Shown here: positions 54,414 through 64,000 of the stretch, piece by piece
Position numbering within the stretch: the first letter of the stretch is position 1
Layout: every line of letters starts with the position of its first letter
NCBI GenBank assembly: GCA_030533445.1
Contig: CM060068.1
Span: 34,931,510-34,995,509, forward strand
DNA from: Cyprinodon diabolis
Lineage: Eukaryota; Chordata; Actinopteri; Cyprinodontiformes; Cyprinodontidae
Direction: 5' to 3'
DNA: 64,000 nucleotides
Position numbers and translations under genes: made by a program
Notes under the pieces: model-generated
Databases searched by the model: none
Told to the model about the DNA's origin: nothing
The model's input: only the letters and a program-made list of their open reading frames with translations

Positions 54414-56150
54414 GTAAGAGAAAATAATGTATCTGGGTTTTGGGGGTTAAAGTTTTTCTCTTTTTTAATGGAAGCAATTAGAAGTTTAGTTTTTAAACTA
54501 AACTAAACTACTAAAAACTATTAGTAGTTTTTAAACATTTAATTTCAGTTTCTATTATTAATTGTGATTGTTGTTTTTATCTTGGTTAAACTTGGTTATC
54601 TTGATCGGTGTTAATCAATTTCTTTATGAGTCAAGCTAAATCCCTTGTGGTATTGAATTATTTATCAAAGAGTACTTTAAATAAACATAAAAAAACAGCT
54701 GTGACAAAATGCATCTGTAAATTCCGGAGACATAGCAAAAAATGGACAAGGAAAGAATTAAGAACAATTAATAACAGCGGAAACAAAATAAAAGCAGAAC
54801 TAAAATAATCTCTAAATTGAAAGTTCTGCCTAAGACCATTTAATAGTGTTACACTGTTAGAATAATTTTAAAAGTGGACAGGAAAGGGACATGTCTGATC
54901 CGGATATGGAGGAGCAGCAAATCCTTTAAAGCTCTATCCAGTCTGAGCTTTTTATTAGACCTTGATTGCAGAGTACAGTTGATGCAGCTCAGAGAGGTTA
55001 GACGGAGCTAGACCATGCAAACTTTTAAGAAGAATTAAAAAAAAGTCTTAAGGTGAACTCCAAAATGGACAGTAAGGCAGTGGAAAGAGGCCAGGTTTGG
55101 GGGGATTTGTTCTTTCCTACCAACTCCAGTTAGAATTACACATGTTAGATTTTTCTTTTTATATTTTATTTTAATTTCAGTTTCTGTTCAGCCCTTGCAG
55201 ATGTGGGTCACCAGATGAGTAACTGAACCTATCTCATGTTTAATGCAGTTTTTGTAATATGAGCAAGAACCTGAAAAGAAAGGACCAGTGCTGACCCAGT
55301 GACTCAGTTACTCCTGTTGCTGTCTAACATTAATATTCTATAGTCAACCTGTGCCAAGATCCACCCCACAATTAAACAGAGTACAAAGACCCCAAAATAT
55401 ATTGCAAAGTATTTGATAGAATTTTTTCTATAACAAAAAATCTTAATGTTTAAGATTAATAAAAGTTTTACTTTTTTTTATCTTTATTACAAGAGCTTTA
55501 GAAATACAATTGTCATAGCTTAACATTATTTTTTTTTCTCTAGAAGGTCAAGCAAAAGCCAACCAATAGAGAAAAGTTCTAGATGCTGATCTAGGTTTTG
55601 TTAATTGACGTTATTTTATTTTAAACTTCTTTGTGTCAAAGTTACTCTCTGCTACTGTCAGTTTACTTTACTTTTACTATACTATACTATACTATACTAT
55701 ACTATACTATACTATACTATACTATACTGGACCACCCTCTAGGCATTACATTTTGTAGCAGCTAGACTATGCCTACCAGTGATCTGTTAAACACATAAAA
55801 AATGAACATGAACATCACAGTCTTGGACAGATATCCATATATTATTATGTATTATATGCTACAAAATGTTCATGACTTCTATGTAAACACAGCAATGACG
55901 TAATAATGTTATGAATTTATTTTGTACTTCGTAATTTAGACAAACTGCTACTGTACTAATGGCAGAACCAGCACAAGTATAGGTTCCAGAACCAGCTAAG
56001 GGTCAGTCCACACTAGTCTCACTGTACCAACGGGAAATTAAATGAATACAGTCATATATTCTTGATATATAATTTAGGATAGAGTATATTTTCCTAAAGC
56101 CCTTACTAGCAAACATATTGACACATTTTCACATGTATGCTGTCTTCATT
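54414..56150. other. Unassigned, with (TATAC)n at 55674-55728
   Basis: 55674-55728 is an almost perfect ACTAT pentanucleotide array of about 11 units. 54890-55110 resembles an interspersed repeat fragment (AGACGGAGCTAGACCATGCA). No gene recognised. Confidence 0.5.
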
Positions 56151-57360
56151 AAAGGTAGAGGCCAATCTTCTTTTGGCTTAGAATTCTGGGGGATTATCTT
56201 ATCCATTGATTGTCCTAAATTCCAGTCTTTGTGACAGGCTCACCTAACTCCAACACACAATCTCTTGCTGTGCATGCACACTTCTAATTAGCTTCTGTTA
56301 AATCCAGAATAGATTTTAAAATCCTCCTCCTCACATGTAAAGTCTTGAGATATGGTTGTTCCTTTTGTTCCTAACAGAGCACTTCGCTCTCAATCTGCAG
56401 GTTTACTAGTGGTTTCTAGAATTTCTAAAAGTAGAATGGGATACAGATCTTGTAGTTTTCAAGCTCCTCTCCTGTGGAACCAACTACCAGTTTAAGTTTT
56501 TGAAGCAGACACCCTGTCTACTTTTAAGGCTAGGCTTAAAACTTTCCTTTTTGATAAAGCTTATAGTTAGGGTGGTTTAGGTTATCCTGAGCTATCTCTA
56601 TAGTTATACTGCTATATGCATGGACTGCTGGAAGACATAGGGACTCTTTTTCATCATTCTTTTTCATTCTATCTCTATTCTCACATTCTGTAGAATGTGT
56701 TAGTTCAGTTTCTATCATTATGCTCTCTTTGCTTTTTCTCATAATAGTTTCATCTGGTCTGTTACTGTTTGGCTCTGACTCCATCCTGGAGAGAAATATC
56801 GACCGTGCTGCTGCCATCAACACCTTTGTTGATGTTGGAGCTTGGCCTTTTTTCAGTGTAGTCCTGGTTAGTTTACAGTTACTAACTGGATTTGCTCACT
56901 TTCGTCTTCTGACATGGGAACTGGCCTCGTCTGCAATGCTGTGTGTTTCCTTGATGGGGGCCACCTGTGTAGCTGCTTTACAGTTGCCTTTTGTATCTCT
57001 GCTTCTTTCTGCATGTCTGATTCTGTCTCCTTGAACCCCAGTCGGCCTGGGCAGATGGCCACTCACACAGAGCCTGGCTCTGCTGGAGGTTTCTTCCTGT
57101 TAAAAGGGAGTTTTTCCTCTGCACTGTCGCTACAAGCATGCTTGGTGTGAGGGATTGCTTTCGAGTCAATGAGTCGATGCAATCTTTTGGTTTTCCTTAG
57201 ATAGAAAACTTTGAATAAGTTTGACTGTATGATCTGGTTGAATTATAAACTGCCTACAGAATCAGAATCAGACATACTTTAATAATCCCAGAGGGAAATT
57301 ACAGTGAGATGACATGTGTTGTGAATTGGCGATATATTAAAAAAATGAATTGAATTGAAT
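56151..57360 (+). mobile_element. Decayed L2-like LINE, 3' part
   Basis: Around 56460-56570 broken code reads SFQAPLLWNQLPV and then STFKARLKTFLFDKAYS, the typical C-terminus of L2/CR1-group reverse transcriptase. After it come the CTGGCTCTGCTGGAGGTTTC block and the tail also seen inverted at 23165-23660. Stops and gaps make it non-functional. Confidence 0.7.
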
Positions 57361-58277
57361 TAAATTAAATTGCTGGCAGAGATGGTAAACAGGGGCAGCC
57401 AAATGGGTGGCTTTGGGTGGACAAAGCCATCCCTGACCAGCGCATCCTATTTTCTAATAAAAGCAGAAAACAAGAATTTGGGGGTACTCATAAAGTATAT
57501 GTTTATCATTGGTGAAAAATAAATGGTGATGTCAGAAGAAAAGTACTGCATCCGGATGCCAACAATGCTTGCATCTTAATACACAGGACTTACAGTATTT
57601 CAAGGACAAGACTGGAATTCATGTTACAGTAATAGTGTTTCATGTTCTTACATTTAGACAAATATAGCATGTTTTTTTCAATGACATACAGGAAAAATGG
57701 AAAACGTTTAGGGAAAGTTTAAGTATGGAATCATATCAGAAACATTTTCCTATCCTTTGTAGGTAGAAATATTCGTATGGGTTTTATTATAAGACTGGCA
57801 TCTTTGTCTACTTCTCTAGTTCACTTGGCTCACATCATGAATAAAATATCAAAGGAAAATCTAAACTTGACACCAAGGGGAAGCTGAGAAGTTGTGCTGA
57901 CATTCAGACCCTACTTGCCTCTTTAGATTCTTTTTCTTGTCTATCATGGCTTTAAAAATAAGCAGAACATTGTTTTTTTTGTGTTTGACTCAAAACCTTT
58001 TCTTGAGCTGTCTTCTACCCGAAGCATTCCAAGAATACACGGTTTAAAAAGAAAAACCCACCCTGTCTTCATATACAAGTTGTGAAGTATAACCAAGTTT
58101 TATATTACTCTAAATCTAAAATCAGGTACACAGAACCCAAGGAAAGAATAAGAAATGTTGAATGCAAATGGCTTTAAAATATAATAAGCAAATGTTTTGT
58201 TTGCTTGACTTTCTGTTTATTAGTGCCCTATTAACTGTTGGTAAACTAAACCCCCTGTCATATTACAATCCTCTTAG
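57361..58277. other. Unassigned intergenic sequence
   Basis: No recognised element or gene. Confidence 0.4.
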
Positions 58278-59095
58278 TGTTGGGATCCAGAGGCTTGCCC
58301 TCCAGAGGGCACTGAGGATCCCTTCCTGTTTGTATGTTTTTTCTGTTAGGAGCTGGTGTACTGTTGGGATCTGGAGATCTGCCACCTGTCTCCAGCAGAG
58401 AGCGCTGTGGGTCTCCTGAGCTGGAGCCTTCCTACACACCTGAGGATCATCAGCCCATCAGGAGACCTCCTACATAAGCAGCAGCCAGACCTGTCTTCAG
58501 CACCGGAGTGTTGACCAGTTTTGGTTAGCGGAACCTGAGCCACAACTTGTTATTAGAAACTCTGTCTGCTCTAGTGAGCAACCTTACTCTAACCAGTCTC
58601 TATCCTCTCTGCTCACAGGAAAACCCAACTGAACTCAGTAGCTCTGGAGGAGCTCACGTTTGGAAACCTGCCTGCCTGCCTTAGAAACCCAAACCTGAAG
58701 ATCTTCAGTCTGGATCTCCCAGCTAGTTCTCAGAGGAGAACTAGGAGAACATCTCAAGGTCTGAATGTCGCTAGCCTGAAGCTAAGCTCTGTCGCCACTG
58801 AACTCACTCTGCTGGAACCACAATCTCTGGACCCAACCGGTTCCCTCTCTCCATCGAACAGTCTGAACCTCATCAGGTATAAACCAAGACCTAAAACTCA
58901 CCCAAGTCACCGTAGCTACCTGGCTAACCAAACTATCCCTCTCTGTAGATTACTCAGTGAAATCAAGTCTCGGACCTGTACCAGAACCTACTCCTGTTTA
59001 CTCTGTGTAGAACCTTTTAATAAACTGCTTAACTTTCCCTCTGTTTCCGTGTGGTGTTCTGCATGTGGGTTTAATCACTGAGACCCTTCATGACA
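58278..59095 (+). mobile_element. Solo LTR, 818 bp, TSD CTTAG, related to the young gypsy
   Basis: Begins TGTTGGGATC and ends CTTCATGACA. Exact duplication CTTAG at 58273-58277 and 59096-59100. A TACATAAG box at 58471-58478 and AATAAA near 59021 follow the same plan as the 613-bp LTR, with matching words (TAAGCAGCAGCCA; TCTGCATGTGGGT before the 3' end). It is therefore a relative, in plus orientation, reduced by LTR recombination. It lies about 580 bp upstream of the NHL coding exon. Confidence 0.88.
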
Positions 59096-59717
59096 CTTAG
59101 AATACTGAGAAAAAGTTCACCACAAGTAAATGTCTAAATGTAATTGCTTCCTTTTTAATAGGAGTATTTACTGATCTTCCCTCAGATGCAGCGGGTTTGG
59201 ATGATTGACAAACAAAAGAAAGTAATTGACATTCATACACCAAGCAAGTGAAGAGAATAAAAATTATCTCTTCATCTAGGTATCTGTTTTTTAGGTAGAT
59301 TTTATAGGGCTGCAGGTGAGAACCTGGTCCTAAAATAGAGGTTAGTAGCAAGAGAAATAGCAGCCACAAAGTTTAGAGTAAGTTTAGAACAGAAAAGTGT
59401 CAGAAACCTCAGTTTATTGGATGTAAAACTGCATAGCTACATACAAGTCAACATGTCCATAGGTCGTAATGTTATGCCTGACTAATGTATATAATGATAT
59501 TTGGTGATATTTGACCAAAACACTGTATTTTCTCTTCCACAATGATCCAGCAGTCATCTAACTCAATTATGTAGGATTCGCATCAAGATGCCAAATAAAA
59601 TGATCTAAGTGCAATGATAGTCCCTGTCTTGTTTTATAACTATTCATCTGTTTATTTATGTTCTATTTATAGATACTGAAAACCAAGACTGAAAAAGTAA
59701 GGATTCATCCATTCAAG

Positions 59718-62433
59718 ATGTTTTTGGGAACACCTCCTGAGAGTAGTTCAACCTCTCCTGTCCAAGAAAACATTCTAGACCCTAGAAGTTCGGATTCTGG
59801 ATCAGATTACACTTTATCTTTTCTTTCACATAACATGCTTCCCTGCTGGGCAACTCAGGCTCAGAATGACCTCATCCAGGCAGTGGAAGATTTACGTCAG
59901 ATACAGGTTCGTCATGCCAGTGAGATTGAAACAGTTAACCGGGGTGTAGAACGGGCGATTCTTGGAGTGCGTAGGGAGGAGAAGCGCCTGTTGGAGAGAG
60001 TCGAGCAGGACCATCGGGACACTCAGCAGCGTTTGGAGCAAATCCAGAGGGAAAATATAGCAGCCGCAAGGGTCAGCCAGTCTCTATTAGAGCAAAGGCT
60101 TGATAATCTGGTTCAGCTTCAACAACGACTCCAAACAGAAGGTCAGTCTGTTCAATCTGAAAATGGACCAATTCAAAACCCCTTACTAAAAGAGATTTTA
60201 GAGTTTCTACAACCCTGGGAAATCTCTGTTTCACTTAAGAGAGTGAACTTCAAACCAAGTTCCCAACCTAACGCAGTAACCTTTGGAGACATTCAAGTGC
60301 AGCAGCAAGATATGTGTCTGAATGTTGGAGGCTGTGGGCCAGATGGGAAGCTGTGTGCTCTACATTCACAGGAGATCCATTGTGAGGACACTCATCATCA
60401 AATTCACATAGGAGAAAAAAACATGCAAGGTCAGGGTTGGACATCACCAACAGGCAGGGTGATCAGAATGATTAACCTCTCAAACTGTAGTGATCTGCAA
60501 ACAGAGGAACAAAAGCTCTCTTCTGCAAAAATACACCAATGGCTTCCTAAGTGTGAACAGTTTGAATGGGAAACATCCCAAGTTGATGATATGGGTACAA
60601 GTTCTCTGGCTGTCTCTTCTGCTCTTGAAAATAAGGACATCAAAGTAAAGAGCACAGTACACAGTATGACCATTGATGGTGATTATTTCTCACCCAGTAA
60701 TCAGAAAAAGATGACTTCTTTGGCTGCCAGCAGAAAACCATCCCCTTCCCTTGAAAGAAAATGCGAGTCTGCTAAGGTGACTGGATACTCAAGTCAACGT
60801 AACATAGGTGGAGATAAAGGAAAAGGGAGTCATGACTCTAGTTGTAGACCTTGGCATCATGGTAGCTGTACACTTTCATCTCAGAAGATGACTTCAAAAG
60901 ATTATTTTGTCAGCCAAAGCTGTCTAGATATTACTTCCAAAGCAAGAACTTACTCTCGTCAAAGCCAGTCTTCTGATGAACACTCTCAGGGGACGCTTGG
61001 TGACTCTGGTCGTGCACCATCTCCAGCAGATAGCCTTGACTCCAGCTATACCTTTATTGTTAGCCCATCACATGACTTCAGTTTGAGCAAAGGCTCTTTG
61101 AATAAAAGTTTTCATCTTTCCAAATCAGCAGTAGACCTAACACATAAGACAAGGCCATGGATTAGTACCGGTGCAAATAAGCAACGGTTGTCCAGAGTTA
61201 AGAGTGGCAACTATAACAACACTCTAAGCAGAGGATTCAGAGCCTTTGAAAGGGGTCAGATCCCTCAATATTCCAACTCTGCAGAACACGACATACTGCC
61301 ACAGTCAAAGCAAACTCCCACAACAACTAGATTACAAGGAGTCCCTGTTGTTAGGTCACTGTCCATGTCATTCATAGATGGGTCCTGTCAAGAGCAAAAG
61401 AGAATTAGAGGGGAAGGTGAAGAGCATGCCCTCATGGAGTTGGAAGAGGAGGTTGATCCATCATTAACAGCTCTCAAGGCAAGTGGTGCTCATCTCATGG
61501 GGCAGTTTGGGAGACAGGGTTCTGGCCGATCTGACCTTACACTACCAAGTGGTATCCACGCCACACCACATGGGCAACTCTTTGTAGTTGACTGTGGAAA
61601 TGCACGTGTCCAGGTTTGTATTCTTTCTAACATCTAAAGCCTACATATATCTTCTTTTTTAGATTAAACTAACTTAAATTTTTAAATAGGTGACTGATCC
61701 TCAGGGGAATGTTCTTCAGCAAGTGACTTCTCCAAACATCAGTGGCTCCTCCAAACGATGTCGAAACTACTTCGACATTGCTGTCAATAGCAAGGGTCTG
61801 ATTGCCTTAAGCTGTGCTGCAGAAAGAGCTTTGCTTGTGTTCAGCTGCCATGGTCGTCTTCTTGAGATTTTTGGAGGATCAGGGTTAGGCTCTGCAAAAG
61901 ATGAACTGGAAGCTCCAAGAGGGGTGACTGTAACCAGACTGGATGAATTTTTGGTTGCTGATATCAAAAAAGGCAATCTTATTGCCTTGAAGCTTGACCC
62001 TAAAAGTGGCTGCAGGCTTGAACGCACAGTAGTGACCGGATTCCACAGGCCTTACTTGGTAGCAGCCTGTTTGAGCTCAGGTATAGTAGCGGTGTCCGAA
62101 AGGGGCAATGAAACAGGACGTGTACCTTGCATCAAAGTTCTGGAGCCAGGTTGGAACACAGTGAGAGTTCTTGGTGTATGTGCTGGTATGGGACCGGTCC
62201 TTACATGTCCCTGGGGCATATGCATAGATAAAGAAAGCAATATCCTAGTTGCAGACTGGGGAGAAGAGCACAGAGTGGTATTGTACCCTGCTCAAGGCAT
62301 CGGCTGGCCCATCATAAAGCAGGGCTTGAGTAGCCCCCGTGGTCTGACCCTGTTACCGGATGGGCAACTGGCAGTGTCTGATAGCATGCATCATTGCATC
62401 AAGATTTACAAGTATAAAGGGTCACATGTCTAA
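59718..62433 (+). CDS. Coiled-coil NHL-repeat protein (TRIM-like, no RING seen), 2 exons, 879 aa
   Basis: Exons 59718-61613 (632 codons, ending CAG) and 61690-62433 (247 codons plus TAA). The 76-bp intron has GTTTGTAT and AAATAG ends, in phase 0. Residues about 45-145 form a coiled coil (AVEDLRQIQVRHASEIE onward), and 150-600 are mostly Ser/Gln-rich and unstructured. Residues about 610-879 hold NHL repeats: GQLFVVDCGNARVQV, EAPRGVTV, NILVADWGEEHRVVLYP, GQLAVSDSMHHCIKIYKYKG. NHL repeats make a six-bladed propeller that binds RNA or proteins in TRIM2/3/32-type ligases. No RING or B-box is present. The frame is open back to the acceptor at 59672, so more N-terminal exons are possible. I do not recognise the orthologue. 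Confidence 0.88.
61614..61689 (+). other. Short intron of the NHL gene
   Basis: 76 bp, GT...AG, between VQ and VTDP codons. Removing it restores a continuous NHL blade. Reading through would end the protein after VQVCILSNI. Confidence 0.85.
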
Positions 62434-63851
62434 ATATACTGTTGATCTTCTAGGAAAGTGTTGAGCAAACTCTGTGGTGATTAACTTAATCACATCTTAA
62501 AAGTGTATATTATGTGATAAATACAGTTCACATTACTGCTGCTATGAAATTCGGTTTGATTCATCTAGAAGGATGATCAGTATAATTAGCTGTTTACCAT
62601 AATTAGAATAGTGCAATCTAGTGATGTTGGGCTCGAGTCAGTCTGCTCGACACAGTTTTGACCTTTTTGAAGCAGGTGTGGCATTAAGGAGTGTTTCGAG
62701 TGCGCTCCAGTCATGCAACTGCTGAGAGCGAGGCATCATTTCCCCATACTTTGTGCTGAGATTCACGATAATTTCGAATAATCTGTGTGTTTCAAAATTA
62801 CTGAAGCTTTTTAACTGCATCAGAATTGCAGCTCAAACTGTCGTTTTTTTTCATTTACAATTTTAATCAAAGACGGTAAGAAATTTCACAGCTCACGATG
62901 TATGTTCTCTACTCGGACTCGTCTATCCGGAAGCCAAACAAATAGAAGGGGAATATGAAGCTCACTGGAGTGAAACGCTCTGCCTTGGCAATTTGTGCAA
63001 TTTAGTGCTGAAAGCCGTAAAAAGAAAAGGGGACGAAGTATTTGGAAAAAAGACATGGCTGAGCAAACATGGCTACTACGGTCTGTCAATTTTACAGACA
63101 GAACGGCATTTCACTCATTGCATCCCTGCCACGCTGCTGTGTTCACAGAAGAATCCTTGTTTGCACATGCATACTAGGCGACAGGGGCGTGCACACATAG
63201 ATGCTCTAGGAAGTTTGCCCTTTATCAACGAAAATGCCCTTTTGAAACTCGTTTCTTTCTAATATTATTATTAATATTATTAAGATTTTACTGAGGTCGC
63301 TTTTGAAATCTTTTGAAAACCTGAGCCATTAAAAACGACTGAAACAATGCCCCAAAATGAGCCTATCTCTCTTCCTTTGTCAGATGAACTCGCGCGGTCG
63401 CCCGCAGGGCATGCCAGATGCGCAGCATCATAGCAGTTCAGTAAGCTTCTTCAGATAGCAGGAACGGTCACTGACAGGCTGCTTCTCCCGTGCCCCATTA
63501 GCCAGGTAATATACAGATCAAGCAAAATCTTTTTGTTGTGCATTAAAATGTCTCATTCAGCAGCACCAAACAAGCATTTTTGCCGACTGGTCACCTGATA
63601 AACTAATTAGGCTAGATAAAGCTAGTCGGCTAGATAAAGCTAGATAAAGTTTTACACTGTAGCCCAAGTCAATGACAGATAACGTGCGGACGACCACATA
63701 GGCTACAAATAATTTCGGTAGTTTGCAATTGCAAATCTATTGTGTTAAGACAAACATTTTCTGTTGTATAGGTTTTGTTAGGCAACATAAATTAACACAT
63801 TTTGGTCTCTTTATTGTCTTAATTGTATATTGATTTAGTAATTGCAGCACA

Positions 63852-63917
63852 ATGCCAAGAAAGGAGAGGCTGAAAAGAGAACGAATAAAGGAGCTACAGC
63901 AGGCAGCTCCTTTATTC
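63852..63917 (+). CDS. Candidate first coding exon of a transposon protein
   Basis: 22 codons from ATG, starting MPRKERLKRERIKELQQ, ending at donor GTAAGTGG. The basic, Lys/Arg-rich start is like those of hAT or ZMYM-type transposon proteins. No downstream exon is in view. Confidence 0.4.
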
Positions 63918-63918
63918 G
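63882..63918. repeat. Perfect 14-bp hairpin at exon end
   Basis: CGAATAAAGGAGCT at 63882-63895 and its exact reverse complement at 63905-63918 with a 9-nt loop. The right arm overlaps the G of the GTAAGT donor. Confidence 0.9.
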
Positions 63919-64000
63919 TAAGTGGTTTGTACTATTATTTTGTACTATTATTTTGTAGGCTACCATAAGTCATATCCACGTGACAAGACTTCCAGTCATG

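Larger units (their letters stand above)
62619..64000 (+). mobile_element. Left part of a DNA transposon (probably hAT), runs off the window
   Basis: Begins TAGTGATGTTGGGCTCGAGTC, a hAT-type end, and carries a GC-richer region (63390-63470) with promoter-like character and a short ATG exon at 63852. The right end lies outside the window, so the class is provisional. Confidence 0.5.

Noticed and set aside
60268..62240. Minus-strand frames across the NHL gene
   Set aside because: Antisense shadows of the coding exons without domains.

Overview
The window is vertebrate nuclear DNA and reads as teleost fish. It is AT-rich and intron-rich. It holds a split gene whose reconstructed protein aligns along its whole length with vertebrate FHIP1B (FAM160A2), and it is dense with fish-type repeats: hAT elements, Tf1/sushi-type gypsy LTRs, L2-like LINE tails, a tRNA-derived SINE and an ISL2EU-like transposon. 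A percomorph fish is likely. I cannot name the species.

Layout. (1) About 2.3-26.4 kb, minus strand: fhip1b. I joined eleven coding exons by splice sites and reading phase into 3432 nt, i.e. 1143 residues plus stop. A non-coding leader lies at 26420-26735, and a possible promoter/first exon near 34.8-35.07 kb. The introns are packed with transposons, many with intact target-site duplications (TSDs). (2) 27-43 kb: a transposon graveyard. It contains nested hAT copies, an ISL2EU-like element with opposed THAP and YqaJ-type coding remnants (35295-36342), an ~800 bp minisatellite (36345-37155) and a solo LTR (41190-41652). (3) 43.4-52.2 kb: a second, inverted copy of the 3' end of the fhip1b locus. 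It carries one decayed fhip1b exon and 3'-flanking DNA. The exon is split by a full-length, very young chromodomain gypsy element (43631-49189) with 613-bp LTRs that differ at one position. (4) 52.2-59.1 kb: LINE and simple-repeat debris and another solo LTR (58278-59095) resembling the LTR of the complete element. (5) 59.7-62.4 kb, plus strand: a two-exon gene for an 879-residue protein with a coiled coil and NHL repeats, TRIM-like but with no RING or B-box visible. (6) 62.6 kb to the end: the left part of a further DNA transposon that runs off the window.

The two host genes are not obviously linked in function. FHIP1B belongs to the FTS-Hook-FHIP complex that couples early endosomes to dynein. 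The NHL protein is uncharacterised here. The most notable structures are the inverted partial duplication of fhip1b and the young gypsy element inside it. That element has a self-priming signature: a 10-nt primer-binding site 2 nt from the LTR, perfectly complementary to the predicted 5' end of its own transcript. Repeat names are by motif and TSD recognition without database searches.
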